Of a DNA stretch of 64,000 nucleotides, positions 47,319 through 56,404 are shown piece by piece. The stretch is from Candidatus Methylobacter favarea (GTDB taxonomy: Bacteria > Pseudomonadota > Gammaproteobacteria > Methylococcales > Methylomonadaceae). The stretch spans positions 40,800 to 104,799 of the forward strand of contig NZ_CADCXN010000091.1 of NCBI RefSeq assembly GCF_902806695.1. Direction: 5' to 3'. How positions within the stretch are numbered: the first letter of the stretch is position 1; the number at the start of each line of letters is the position of its first letter. The translations under genes and the position numbers were made by a program. Below the pieces are notes generated by a model, which searched no databases, was not told the DNA's origin, and saw nothing but the letters and a program-made list of their open reading frames with translations.

Positions 47319-48146
47319 ATGATTTATAAAGTAAAAAGATCAGCCGTCGTCAATTTACTTAAAATTGTTGCTTTTGCACTTTGGGCATTGCCCTTGTTCA
47401 ACAGTATGTGCCTTGCTAGTGATGAAAAACGTGAGGCGGAATTTGCCGACGATATCAAGAAAACGCTGGTTATCGGCAGGATTGTCAGGCTGGAAGCGGA
47501 AGGCAAAAATTTTCTGGGTCTTTATACAGAAACAGAAAGAACAGTCAGCAAAAGTGTCGTTATTATTCTCCATGATCTTGGCGGACATCCGAATCAGCGG
47601 CAGGTGGTTGATACATTAAGAGTGTTTTTACCAGAGCATGACTGGGCAACGCTTGCCTTGCAAATGCCGGTCAGAGAGATAGGCGCTGATAAAAATGACT
47701 ATTATGGACTGCTCCCTGAAACTCGCGCTCGCATACAGGCCGGAATTAAGTATGCAAAGGATAACAGGGCAGAAAACATTGTCCTGATTGGCTATGGGTT
47801 GGGGAGCTTGATGGCTTTATATGCTCAGAGTGAGCAGTCGTCCGCTATCAAGGCGCTAGTAACTATCAGTCTGCCAGTGCCGGATGCGAACATAAAAACA
47901 GTGAAGGTGCTTGAATATATTAAGAAGATTAAAATTCCCATGCTGGATATTTATGGCGCGCTGGATACAGCGGATGTCGTTGACAGCGCCAGAGACCGCC
48001 GTTTGGCGGCAAAAGAAAATCCGGGTTACCGGCAGATTAAAATCACTGATGAAGACCGCCGATATCTGCATGATGAAGGGCTGGTCGTGAAGCGGATATA
48101 TAGCTGGCTGAGCCAGGTTTCCGGCAACTCCAGCGGCTTTAAATAA
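47319..48146 (+). CDS. DUF3530-type alpha/beta-hydrolase-like exported protein
   Basis: A 275-residue protein (ATG 47319; the frame is open from 47271) with a signal-like helix (VVNLLKIVAFALWALPLF). The hydrolase-like core shows VVIILHDLGGHP, NIVLIGYGLGSLMAL and IPMLDIYGALDTADV. The nucleophile position in GYGLGS is glycine where a serine is typical (GxSxG), as in many DUF3530 proteins, so catalysis is doubtful. The role is unknown. Confidence 0.75.
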   Translation: MIYKVKRSAVVNLLKIVAFALWALPLFNSMCLASDEKREAEFADDIKKTLVIGRIVRLEAEGKNFLGLYTETERTVSKSVVIILHDLGGHPNQRQVVDTLRVFLPEHDWATLALQMPVREIGADKNDYYGLLPETRARIQAGIKYAKDNRAENIVLIGYGLGSLMALYAQSEQSSAIKALVTISLPVPDANIKTVKVLEYIKKIKIPMLDIYGALDTADVVDSARDRRLAAKENPGYRQIKITDEDRRYLHDEGLVVKRIYSWLSQVSGNSSGFK

Positions 48147-48274
48147 TGCTCTGCATGCCATTGTATGCCGAAATCGTCCGGATATTTATACCGAGTAGTG
48201 CGGCAAGCATACGCAGAAAAATAATGTCAGTTACAGCTTCAACCTACTTGTTGCAAATTCCAGCCTGACACTTT

Positions 48275-49009
48275 CTAAAAAGGCTCTTTAAACGGTCTTA
48301 AATCCAGTTCATGACTCCAGGCGCTTGGGTGTTGCTGATGAATCGCCCAATAGGTCTCAGCAATGGCGTCAAGCTGCAACAAGCCATCCTTGCCTTTGGC
48401 TTTAACATAGTCCGGGAACCGGATTCTTGCGCGTTCGCCATCAATCACGCCGTCAATGACAGTATGCACGACATGGATGCCTTGCGGTGAAAATTCGCGC
48501 GCCATGCCCTGCGCCAGCGCCCTCAGGCCAGCTTTCGCAGAGGCAAATGCAGTAAACGGCGGTCTTGCCCTTAATGACGCGGTTGCGCCGGTAAAAAATA
48601 GCGTTCCTTTTTGCCTGTCCTTCATGGCCTTGACGGCTTCCTTGCCAAAGAAAAAAGCGCCCAGGCAATTTTGCCGCCACAGCGCCGTAAAGGTTTCGGC
48701 ATCAGTTTTCAGCAAAGGCGATGGAATATTGCTGTCCACATTGTAGGCAGCAATATCGACACAAAAACCTTCAAGCCGTACTTTACTGAATAAATGCGCG
48801 ACTTCAAGTTCAACCGTTGCATCGGCAACCACAGGCGTAGCTGAGCCGCCTGATTGCCCGATTTTATCGGTAAGCTTGTGAAGTTTGTCTTCACTTCGAC
48901 CGGCAATAAAAACATGCAAACCTTTGCCAGAAAAGAAGTCGGCGAGCGAGGCGCCCAGCCCTTGCTCCGGGCCTACGCCGATGATAACGGCTGAACATTT
49001 TTGCGTCAC
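48275..49009 (-). CDS. Short-chain dehydrogenase/reductase with Phe in place of catalytic Tyr
   Basis: A 244-residue Rossmann protein. N-terminal NAD(P) loop: GVGPEQGLGASLADFF; AGRSEDKL follows the second strand. Serine is present in FFTGATASLRARPPF, but the YxxxK motif reads FASAK, so the catalytic Tyr is Phe. A subfamily with FxGAK/FASAK in this place is common in proteobacteria, so this is not a sequencing accident. The substrate is unknown. It ends the minus-strand group carbonic anhydrase-SDR; the anhydrase stop is 2 bases from this start. Confidence 0.85.
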   Translation of the reverse strand: MTQKCSAVIIGVGPEQGLGASLADFFSGKGLHVFIAGRSEDKLHKLTDKIGQSGGSATPVVADATVELEVAHLFSKVRLEGFCVDIAAYNVDSNIPSPLLKTDAETFTALWRQNCLGAFFFGKEAVKAMKDRQKGTLFFTGATASLRARPPFTAFASAKAGLRALAQGMAREFSPQGIHVVHTVIDGVIDGERARIRFPDYVKAKGKDGLLQLDAIAETYWAIHQQHPSAWSHELDLRPFKEPF

Positions 49010-49011
49010 TC

Positions 49012-49584
49012 CTATTTTCCTGCTGCTGTAGCTTCCGGCACTTCCATCAAACGGCCGGATTTAACATCATAAATATAGCCGTATACCGGAATATCGGCCG
49101 GCACCAGCGGATGCGCCTTGATCCGCCGCACATCTTCAAGAACGCTTTGCGCCTGATCCTTGATGGTCAGCCACTCAATATAGCTGCCTTCGGTTGAGCC
49201 GGGGCCTTGCCCGCAGTCATGCCAGCCGTCGGCATCAATCGAGGCCGCTTTTAAACTGCTGGCCAATAAATCCCGCATGATATCATCCGTAAACGTCTCC
49301 ATGCCGCAATCGCTGTGGTGAATGACAAACCACTCGCGGGTGCCCAGCAGTTTATAGGAAATGACCAGGGAGCGGATCGCATCATCGCTGGCCCGGCCGC
49401 CGGCATTGCGGATCACATGCGCATCGCCTTCGGAAAGCCCGGCGTATTTGGCAGGGTCCAGGCGCGCATCCATACAGGTCAGGATGGCAAAATGGCGGCC
49501 CGGCGGCATCGGCAAATCGGCTTTGTCAAAGCCTTCAGCATAGGCGCTGTTGGCGGTTAATACTTCATTTACTATGTTAGTCAT
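49012..49584 (-). CDS. Beta-class carbonic anhydrase
   Basis: Converts CO2 and bicarbonate. 190 residues with the zinc ligands of the beta class: C in LTCMDARLD (CxDxR dyad) and H/C in [25 protein letters not shown] fits the small, clade D-like subtype. ATG 49584 has GAGGAT 9 bases upstream. In a C1 utiliser it could supply bicarbonate or balance CO2; this is inference. Confidence 0.9.
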   Translation of the reverse strand: MTNIVNEVLTANSAYAEGFDKADLPMPPGRHFAILTCMDARLDPAKYAGLSEGDAHVIRNAGGRASDDAIRSLVISYKLLGTREWFVIHHSDCGMETFTDDIMRDLLASSLKAASIDADGWHDCGQGPGSTEGSYIEWLTIKDQAQSVLEDVRRIKAHPLVPADIPVYGYIYDVKSGRLMEVPEATAAGK

Positions 49585-49637
49585 GGGATTATCCTCGTAT
49601 GTGATAAGGCTCTTTAAATTAAGCGCCTGGTTTTTTA

Positions 49638-50291
49638 TTATTTTCTGCCAAAGATTAGCGAAAAATTATTGGCGGGCATATTGATTTGCTCTTTTAATTC
49701 CAAACCCTGTTTTTCCGCTGCCTTTTTCAGGTCGGCTACATCTTTCAGTCCCCATTCCGAAACACCGGCCGACCTTAATGTCTCATGAAATTCCTTATTG
49801 GAATCGGTGGTAAAGGCTCCTTCAACCTGAAACGGGCCATAAATCAGCAAAAAACCCTCATCGGCAAGCAAATTTGCTGCGCATTCCATCATGCCGTCGG
49901 CAATTGAAACAGGCGCAACCTGAAAAATATTAATGCAGAAAATGGCGGCAAATGATTTTGGCTTGCCGGCATTTAACCAGCTTTCAGGTTTGGTTAAATC
50001 CAGATGAACAGGCTCGGCAATATTATCATGGCCATGATAGGAAGTCAGCCGTTTGATATTATCAAAAACTTCTATGTCCCTGTCGGAAGGATGAAAATGC
50101 AGGTGCTTGAAATACGGCGCAAAATAATTGATGTGCATGCCGCTGCCGCTGGCGAGCTCCAGAACATGGCCCGGCTCGTCAGGCAGCTTTTCTTTTAAAA
50201 CACCCAGAAGCGGTTCACGGTTGCGGCCGCCGGCCCAGGCAACATATTCGCTTAAGGGATGCGGATCCAGGGGTGGTCTATCCAGGTTCAT
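49638..50291 (-). CDS. DUF938 SAM-dependent methyltransferase-like protein
   Basis: A 217-residue DUF938 protein: [27 protein letters not shown] (SAM-binding motif I), [41 protein letters not shown]. The substrate is unknown. It is divergent from the sigma-54 activator, with a 157-base shared gap, and 53 bases upstream of the carbonic anhydrase on the same strand. Confidence 0.88.
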   Translation of the reverse strand: MNLDRPPLDPHPLSEYVAWAGGRNREPLLGVLKEKLPDEPGHVLELASGSGMHINYFAPYFKHLHFHPSDRDIEVFDNIKRLTSYHGHDNIAEPVHLDLTKPESWLNAGKPKSFAAIFCINIFQVAPVSIADGMMECAANLLADEGFLLIYGPFQVEGAFTTDSNKEFHETLRSAGVSEWGLKDVADLKKAAEKQGLELKEQINMPANNFSLIFGRK

Positions 50292-50448
50292 TATTAACTC
50301 CTCGTTATTAGTTACACTTCTAGCTAAGCAAGGGTTGTGCCAGTAATTATTAATAATATTCCTGTTAAATTACAATGACTTGATTTTTAACCTTGCCCTA
50401 TAAAGGAAGCTGTGCTTCAATTAAAGAAAATTTATTTCACAACATAGC

Positions 50449-52035
50449 ATGAATACTACCTCACTTTCCGATTTAACGCCGGTGTTTTTTCTGCAAACCT
50501 TCATTATTGAGCTGATGCACGCCAGCGAACAGCAGGGGCAAAAGCACTGCGAGCAATTGATTGAACACATTGCCAAGACTGCCGGCTGCTTTTTTGAAGA
50601 AACCTACAGGGAAGAGACCCATAAAAGCGACGCACTCAATAGTGAAAGCTATATCGAACTCATTCTTGGCCTCAAGAATAATATCGGCGGCAAATTTTCC
50701 CTGGCATCCAGTAATCAGGACTGCATCACCGTGACCAATTCCTGTTGTCCTTTTGGCGATCAGGTCACCAATTTTCCTGAATTATGCCGAATGACTTCCA
50801 GTGTCTTTGGCGGAATTGCCGCCAGAAATTTCGGTTACGCCAAGGTTGAAATAAAAAAAAGCATTGCTCGCCGCGACGGCAAGTGTGAAGTGTGTGTATA
50901 CACGAACCCGAATGCGGCAACTGGACATCCGGGCATGGAATACACCGATACTACTCCCGTCAAGGAAGTGCAGGATATGAATGACCTGCATTCCCGTATT
51001 GAAGAGAGCATGCAGCAGATTTGGCGTAAACAAGGCAAGCTGCCGGCAAAAAAACAGCAGTCTCCGGCGATCATTGCCAAATCGCCGATGATGCAGAAAA
51101 TACTGCAATCCATTCAGGTGGTTGCGCCTACCCTGGCAACGGTGTTAATTCAGGGTCAAACGGGCGTCGGTAAGGAATTGATTGCACGGGCCATTCATGC
51201 AATGAGCGAGCGCTGCCAGAAACCGTTCATCCCGATCAATTGCGGAGCCATTCCTGAAAGCCTGATCGAAAGCGTCCTGTTCGGGCATGAAAAGGGCGCC
51301 TTTACCGGCGCCATCGAAATTCATCAGGGCTATTTTGAAAGGGCTGAAGGCGGCACTTTGTTTCTGGATGAAGTCGATACCTTGTCTCCGGCCGCGCAAA
51401 TCCGCTTGCTGCGCGTGCTTCAGGAGGGCGAGCTGGAACGGGTCGGCGGCAAGCAAATCCTGCCGGTCGACCTTAGAATTATTTCCGCAACCAATAACAA
51501 TCTGGAGGAGCTTGTTAAGGAAGGGTCATTCCGCAATGACTTGTATTACCGGCTAAACGTGGTTCGCCTGCGCATTCCGCCCTTATCCGAACGGCCCGAA
51601 GATTTGCCTTATCTGGTGCAATTGATCGTGCAGCGTTTGAGCAAGAAGTATAACAGACAGATTGAATCGGTCAGCCGTGAAATCATGCAGAAAATTCGCG
51701 CCTACTCATGGCCGGGCAATGTCCGCGAGCTGGAAAATATCCTCGAACGCAGCCTTTTATTTGCCAGCGGCAAAGAAATGACCGAACTGGATTTGGAGCT
51801 TCCTGAAACCGGCTCCATTGACGAGTGGAAAAACATCAAGGAACACAGCGTTGCCAGGATTGAACGCGCCTATCTTGAAACGGCTTTAAAACAGCATCAG
51901 GGCAATGTAAAAAAAGTAGCGGAAATAATGAGTATTACGCCGCGCGCGGTCTATGGCAAATTGAAAAAATATGCGCTGAATGCGGCCGATTACCGGAACC
52001 TTGTGTCCCGCGCACAGGATGTTTCAGAAATTTAA
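50449..52035 (+). CDS. Sigma-54-dependent activator with MetOD1-like sensor domain
   Basis: A 528-residue regulator. Residues about 10-165 resemble methanogen output domain 1: NSCCPFGDQV, ELCRMTSSVFGGIAARNFGY and DGKCEVCVYT, a Cys-rich ligand-binding region. Residues about 205-440 are an AAA+ domain: Walker A GQTGVGKELIARAI, the sigma-54-contacting GAFTGA loop (about 283-288), Walker B GTLFLDEVD, and RNDLYYRLNVVRLRIPPL. The C-end holds a Fis-type helix-turn-helix (HQGNVKKVAEIMSITPRAVYGKL). There is no receiver domain, so it is a direct sensor. It lies 260 bases upstream of the oxidase genes on the same strand and may control them; no convincing GG-N10-GC site was found in the gap. Confidence 0.85.
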   Translation: MNTTSLSDLTPVFFLQTFIIELMHASEQQGQKHCEQLIEHIAKTAGCFFEETYREETHKSDALNSESYIELILGLKNNIGGKFSLASSNQDCITVTNSCCPFGDQVTNFPELCRMTSSVFGGIAARNFGYAKVEIKKSIARRDGKCEVCVYTNPNAATGHPGMEYTDTTPVKEVQDMNDLHSRIEESMQQIWRKQGKLPAKKQQSPAIIAKSPMMQKILQSIQVVAPTLATVLIQGQTGVGKELIARAIHAMSERCQKPFIPINCGAIPESLIESVLFGHEKGAFTGAIEIHQGYFERAEGGTLFLDEVDTLSPAAQIRLLRVLQEGELERVGGKQILPVDLRIISATNNNLEELVKEGSFRNDLYYRLNVVRLRIPPLSERPEDLPYLVQLIVQRLSKKYNRQIESVSREIMQKIRAYSWPGNVRELENILERSLLFASGKEMTELDLELPETGSIDEWKNIKEHSVARIERAYLETALKQHQGNVKKVAEIMSITPRAVYGKLKKYALNAADYRNLVSRAQDVSEI

Positions 52036-52311
52036 GGGGAAATAAATGTCTCTGTTTCCGCGCGGTATGGCCTTTCGGTAAACTGATTTCCTGCCGTTGT
52101 GCCAACTGATGCGAGGCTCTCTTTTCATACCCGCTTTCGCGAATAATAGCTCTCGAAAAAAATCTTCCCTATGTCGGATAGCGTACGGAAGGATTGAAGC
52201 CTGGCGCATTATATTTTCTTGCAAATTGTATGTGCTCATGTATTGCCAGCGGCTGAGAATAGCCAGGAATAACGAAGTGGATGCTAATAATGTGTTTTGC
52301 CATTGCCGCCT

Positions 52312-53337
52312 ATGAATGAGATCGCCTTTTTGGGGATCGGCTTTCCGGCAGCGCTTTCAAATCTCTCAATCTCCGCGCTGGCGACCGCAGCCGAGGCGCC
52401 TTTGAACTATTTTTTACATAGCTACGGCCCGGCCTCCAGGCCGACAATGATTCTGGGCTGGGTGCTGGCGGTCGTATGCCTTGCCGTCTGCATCATTATC
52501 GGCATACTGCTGGTGGCGGCGATTACCCGCAAACGTCAAGCAACTGATTCCCGAACTATCGGGCGTGAAGAGGAAGGGTTGGGATGGATTTATATCGGCG
52601 CCGGCCTATCGACCTGCGTTCTCCTTGCGCTAGCTGTATATGCAATGATTACGCTCAATGCCATTGCCAAGCCGGCAACAGCGCCGGGCCTGACGCTAAC
52701 CGTTACCGGATACGACTGGTGGTGGAAAGTAACTTATGAAGATGAAGATCCCGCGCGGCGCTTTGTCACCGCCAATGAAATTCATATTCCGGTGGGCGTG
52801 CCGGTGCTGATAAAGCTTAATAGCGCCGATGTGATTCATGCATTCTGGGTGCCGCAGCTGGCCGGCAAAACCGAGATGATTCCCGGCCTGATGAATCAGC
52901 AGTGGCTGCAGGCGGATGTGGCGGGGACTTATCGCGGCCAATGCTCGCAGTACTGCGGCGCTCAGCATGCCCATATGGCAGTGGAAGTGGTCGCGCAGGC
53001 GCCGGCCAACTTTAAATACTGGCAGGAAACCCAGCGCCAGAAGGCTGCCCTGTCTTCGGCAGTTTCTATCGCTGACGGCATGAAACTGTTCATGGAGCGT
53101 TGTTCAGGATGTCACGCAATCCGCGGCACAGAGGCAACAGGCGAGCATGGCCCCGACTTGACCCATCTGAATTCCAGGCATCGTATTGCAGCCGGTTTAC
53201 GCGCTAATACGCCACGGCAGGTGATTGAATGGGTTATTCATGCCCAGGAAATTAAACCTGGATCGCGCATGCCCAGCATCTCGCTATCGCCTTCTGAAAT
53301 GGCGGATCTGGCGGCATTTCTGGCAACCCTCAACTAA
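52312..53337 (+). CDS. ctaC: Cytochrome c oxidase subunit II with fused cytochrome c (caa3 type)
   Basis: A 341-residue subunit II. Two membrane helices (ILGWVLAVVCLAVCIIIGIL; GLSTCVLLALAVYAM), the CuA domain with YRGQCSQYCGAQHAHM (both Cys, His and Met ligands), and a C-terminal cytochrome c domain with CSGCH and a Met ligand candidate (SRMPSI). The frame is open to 52297, but ATG 52312 is the likely start. The subunit passes electrons from cytochrome c to haem a. It starts the oxidase operon 17 bases before subunit I. Confidence 0.92.
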   Translation: MNEIAFLGIGFPAALSNLSISALATAAEAPLNYFLHSYGPASRPTMILGWVLAVVCLAVCIIIGILLVAAITRKRQATDSRTIGREEEGLGWIYIGAGLSTCVLLALAVYAMITLNAIAKPATAPGLTLTVTGYDWWWKVTYEDEDPARRFVTANEIHIPVGVPVLIKLNSADVIHAFWVPQLAGKTEMIPGLMNQQWLQADVAGTYRGQCSQYCGAQHAHMAVEVVAQAPANFKYWQETQRQKAALSSAVSIADGMKLFMERCSGCHAIRGTEATGEHGPDLTHLNSRHRIAAGLRANTPRQVIEWVIHAQEIKPGSRMPSISLSPSEMADLAAFLATLN

Positions 53338-53354
53338 AGCGGCGGAGAAACGGC

Positions 53355-55349
53355 ATGAACCCTATCGCTAAAAACAGTTCTGACGCGCCTCTTATGCGGG
53401 TGCCGGAGTTCGGTCGTGCGCCTCTTGGGTCAGCTGCGGAAAAGCGGCTCGCCTCGCTCTGGGAAACACTGCCCGGCTGGCGCGGCTGGCTGGCGACAGT
53501 GGATCATAAGGAAATCGGACTGCGTTACATTATCACCGCTTTTGTATTTTTACTGATTGGCGGCGTTGAGGCCCTGGTTATGCGCGTGCAGCTGGCGCGC
53601 CCCGATCAGGCGTTGCTGACGCCTGAACAGTACAATCAACTGTTCACAATGCATGGCGTGACCATGATTTTTTTGTATTCACTGCCGATTCTGTCAGGAT
53701 TTTCCAATTACCTGTGGCCGCTGCTGCTGGGCTCGCGCGATATGGCTTTTCCGCGCCTGAACGCCTTGTCCTATTGGCTGTTCCTGTTTGCCGGCATATT
53801 CCTGTATGTGAGCTTTCCCGTGGGTCAGGCGCCCAACGCGGGCTGGTTCAATTATGTACCCCTTTCCTCGCTTGAATTTGACACCGGGCCGAACATTGAT
53901 GTCTATGCCTTGGGCATGGTGCTGCTGGGTATTTCCACGACAGTCGGGTCGATCAATTTTGTCGTTACGCTGTTCAGAATGCGGGCGCCGGGCATGTCCA
54001 TCAACCGTGTGCCTATTATGGTCTGGGGCACGCTGACCGCGTCCGTAGGCAATTTGCTGGCCGTGCCCTCGGTGAGTCTCGCTTTTTTCCTGCTGTGGCT
54101 TGATCGGCAGACTGGCACCCATTTTTTTGATGTCAGCAATGGCGGCAAGCCTTTGCTCTGGCAGCACCTGTTCTGGATGTTCGGTCATCCCTGGGTATAT
54201 GTAGTTGTATTGCCGGCGATGGGTATCGTCTCAGATGCGCTGCCGACCTTCTGCAGGCGGCCGCTGGTAGGCTACGCGGCGGTGGCGCTGTCGACCATGG
54301 CGACCATGCTGCTGGGTTTTGAAGTCTGGATTCATCATATGTTCGCCACCGGTTTGCCGACCCTGGCCTTGTCTTTCTTCGGCGCCGCCAGCATGGTGAT
54401 CTCTATTCCCAGCGCCGTGGCCGTGTTCGCGTGGATTGCCACCATCTGGCTGGGCCGGCCCGTGTTTACTACACCGTTTTTATTTTTTGCCGGATTTGTA
54501 ATGCTCTTCGTGATAGGCGGGGTGTCGGGCGTAATGACGGCGGCGGTGCCTCTGGATTTTCAGCTTACCGATACTTATTTCGTCGTCGCCCACCTGCATT
54601 ACGTCTTGCTCGGCATTAATGTTTTCCCGGTCGTCGGCGGCATCTATTACTGGTTTCCGAAGTTCTTCGGCCGCATGATGGATGAAAGGCTGGGGAAATG
54701 GAGCTTCTGGGTGATGTTCACAGGCTTTAACATCGGCTTTTTTCCGATGCATATTGCCGGTCTTATGGGCATGCCGCGGCGGATTTACACTTACTCAGGA
54801 GATATGGGCTGGAATACCATTAACATGGTCACCTCAATCGGAGCTTTTCTGTTTGCGGCGGGCATTCTGATTTTCATGGTCAATGCGCTCATCAGTCTTA
54901 AACGGGGCGCGCTTGCCGGAAACAATCCCTGGGATGCCGCTACCCTTGAATGGTCTGTATCATCGCCGCCGCCGGCCTATAATTTTGCCGTGATTCCTTT
55001 AATTGCCAGCCGTCATCCGCTTTGGGAGAACAGAGCTGATGAAGGTGCGGCCCGTTCAAGTCTGGATGAAGGCTACCTGCTGCTGCAGGGCAGGGAAACG
55101 CTGGCTACGACCCCGCTCGATGCGCGCCCTGATCTCATTCTCAAAATGCCCGATGATTCCTATGCCCCTTTTTTTCTCGGGCTGTTCAGCGCCTTGATGT
55201 TCGCAGGCCTCCTGCTGCAGTGGTGGGATTTTGCCGGGCTGATGGCGATCGCCGGCGGTATCGCGCTTACCGCCTGGATGTGGCCTGGCAGGAAACAGGA
55301 ACAGAGCGCCTCTGCCATGCACTCTGCCAGGGATGCCGAGCATGGCTAA
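53355..55349 (+). CDS. ctaD: Cytochrome c oxidase subunit I
   Basis: The 664-residue haem-copper subunit. Typical blocks: GWLATVDHKEIGLRYI, MHGVTMIFLYSLP, HLFWMFGHPWVYVVVLPAMG (CuB ligand and H-Y cross-link), EVWIHHMFATGLP, and TYFVVAHLHYVL with the haem a and a3 His. A C-terminal extension adds two membrane helices, like the part-fused subunit III helices of some caa3 oxidases. The stop overlaps subunit III by 8 bases. Confidence 0.95.
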   Translation: MNPIAKNSSDAPLMRVPEFGRAPLGSAAEKRLASLWETLPGWRGWLATVDHKEIGLRYIITAFVFLLIGGVEALVMRVQLARPDQALLTPEQYNQLFTMHGVTMIFLYSLPILSGFSNYLWPLLLGSRDMAFPRLNALSYWLFLFAGIFLYVSFPVGQAPNAGWFNYVPLSSLEFDTGPNIDVYALGMVLLGISTTVGSINFVVTLFRMRAPGMSINRVPIMVWGTLTASVGNLLAVPSVSLAFFLLWLDRQTGTHFFDVSNGGKPLLWQHLFWMFGHPWVYVVVLPAMGIVSDALPTFCRRPLVGYAAVALSTMATMLLGFEVWIHHMFATGLPTLALSFFGAASMVISIPSAVAVFAWIATIWLGRPVFTTPFLFFAGFVMLFVIGGVSGVMTAAVPLDFQLTDTYFVVAHLHYVLLGINVFPVVGGIYYWFPKFFGRMMDERLGKWSFWVMFTGFNIGFFPMHIAGLMGMPRRIYTYSGDMGWNTINMVTSIGAFLFAAGILIFMVNALISLKRGALAGNNPWDAATLEWSVSSPPPAYNFAVIPLIASRHPLWENRADEGAARSSLDEGYLLLQGRETLATTPLDARPDLILKMPDDSYAPFFLGLFSALMFAGLLLQWWDFAGLMAIAGGIALTAWMWPGRKQEQSASAMHSARDAEHG

Positions 55350-55938
55350 GTTAATACCGCTGCAGGAGCCCCTGCCGGTGGGCAGCTATGGCAAACGCTC
55401 GAATGGCTGGTGGGGTCTGCTGACCTTGATAGTGACTGAAGGATCGCTGTTTGGCTATCTGTTGTTTTCCTACTTTTATCTGGCTGCCCAGACACAGCAG
55501 CAGTGGCCGCCCGACGGTTTGCCCAGGCTTGCCATTCCCGGCATCAATACGCTAATCCTGCTCGCGAGCAGCGGTTTCGTCTGGATCAGCGAATATTGCC
55601 TGAAAAGCAAAAAAATACGTTCAAGCATAATTCTGATGGCCGTGGCGATACTATTGGGAACAGGCTTTATCATGATTCAGCTGAGCGAGTGGAACAAAAA
55701 GCCCTACACGATGATTACCGATCTGTATGGCTCGCTATATTTCACTATAACTGGCTTTCATATGGCGCATGTCGTGGTAGGCATAATCATTCTGTCGCTG
55801 CTGCTGCTATGGATGATGCTCGGTTATTTTGATGATAAACGCCATGTATCAGTCTCGATTGGCGGCCTTTACTGGCATTTCGTCGACGGGGTATGGCTGT
55901 TTGTGTTTGCGACTCTGTACCTGAGTCCTTACCTCTGA
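55342..55938 (+). CDS. ctaE: Cytochrome c oxidase subunit III
   Basis: A 198-residue protein with five hydrophobic helices and the TVTEGSLFGYLLFSYFYL and TGFHMAHVVVGIIILSLLLL family blocks; WHFVDGVWLFVFATLYLSPY closes it. The upstream ATG 55333 is possible, but ATG 55342 has AGGGA upstream and overlaps the ctaD stop, so it is preferred. It stabilises the oxidase core. Confidence 0.93.
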   Translation: MAKLIPLQEPLPVGSYGKRSNGWWGLLTLIVTEGSLFGYLLFSYFYLAAQTQQQWPPDGLPRLAIPGINTLILLASSGFVWISEYCLKSKKIRSSIILMAVAILLGTGFIMIQLSEWNKKPYTMITDLYGSLYFTITGFHMAHVVVGIIILSLLLLWMMLGYFDDKRHVSVSIGGLYWHFVDGVWLFVFATLYLSPYL

Positions 55939-55948
55939 TTAAAGCGCT

Positions 55949-56404
55949 ATGCTGCCCGACACCGAACCTCTCGCCTTTAATCTTCCTGCTTCAGGCGCGT
56001 CCCGAATGAGTGCTATGCGCACATTGACCGCACTGTTTGGCGCGCCGCTGCTATGGGTTGTACAGATGTCGCTGAGCGAGGCGCTCGCGGCCTATGCCTG
56101 CTATCCGCATCAGGCGCCTTTGGCGGCGCCGGTATGGAGCAGCCTTGTGCTGATGCTGGCGGGCATCAGTCTCATATGCCTGATCGGAGCGTTACTGTCC
56201 GGATTCACTGCATGGAGCCTGTGGCGGCAGGCAGAGCAAGAGCGGAAATTTCCCGGCACTGACAAAAACAGGCTGGCTGATGCTCAAGGAAGAAGGCGAT
56301 TTCTGGCAAGGCTGGGCATGATGTCCAGCCTGCTTTTCATTATCGCCACCCTTTTTACCGGTTGCGCAATTATTTTTGTTTCGCCCTGCAGTTCATGGTT
56401 TTAG
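55949..56404 (+). CDS. Oxidase-operon membrane protein, unknown
   Basis: A 151-residue protein with three membrane segments (TALFGAPLLWVVQMSLSEAL, LVLMLAGISLICLIGALLSG, LGMMSSLLFIIATLFTGCAI). Similar small membrane proteins accompany caa3 oxidase genes, but I cannot name a family. It lies 10 bases after ctaE, so it belongs to the operon, and overlaps the next gene. Confidence 0.7.
   Translation: MLPDTEPLAFNLPASGASRMSAMRTLTALFGAPLLWVVQMSLSEALAAYACYPHQAPLAAPVWSSLVLMLAGISLICLIGALLSGFTAWSLWRQAEQERKFPGTDKNRLADAQGRRRFLARLGMMSSLLFIIATLFTGCAIIFVSPCSSWF

Noticed and set aside
52036..52311. Sigma-54 promoter before the oxidase genes
   Set aside because: TGGCGC and TTGCA are present but 16 bases apart rather than 10. 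CGGCTGAGAATAGCC is one base short.
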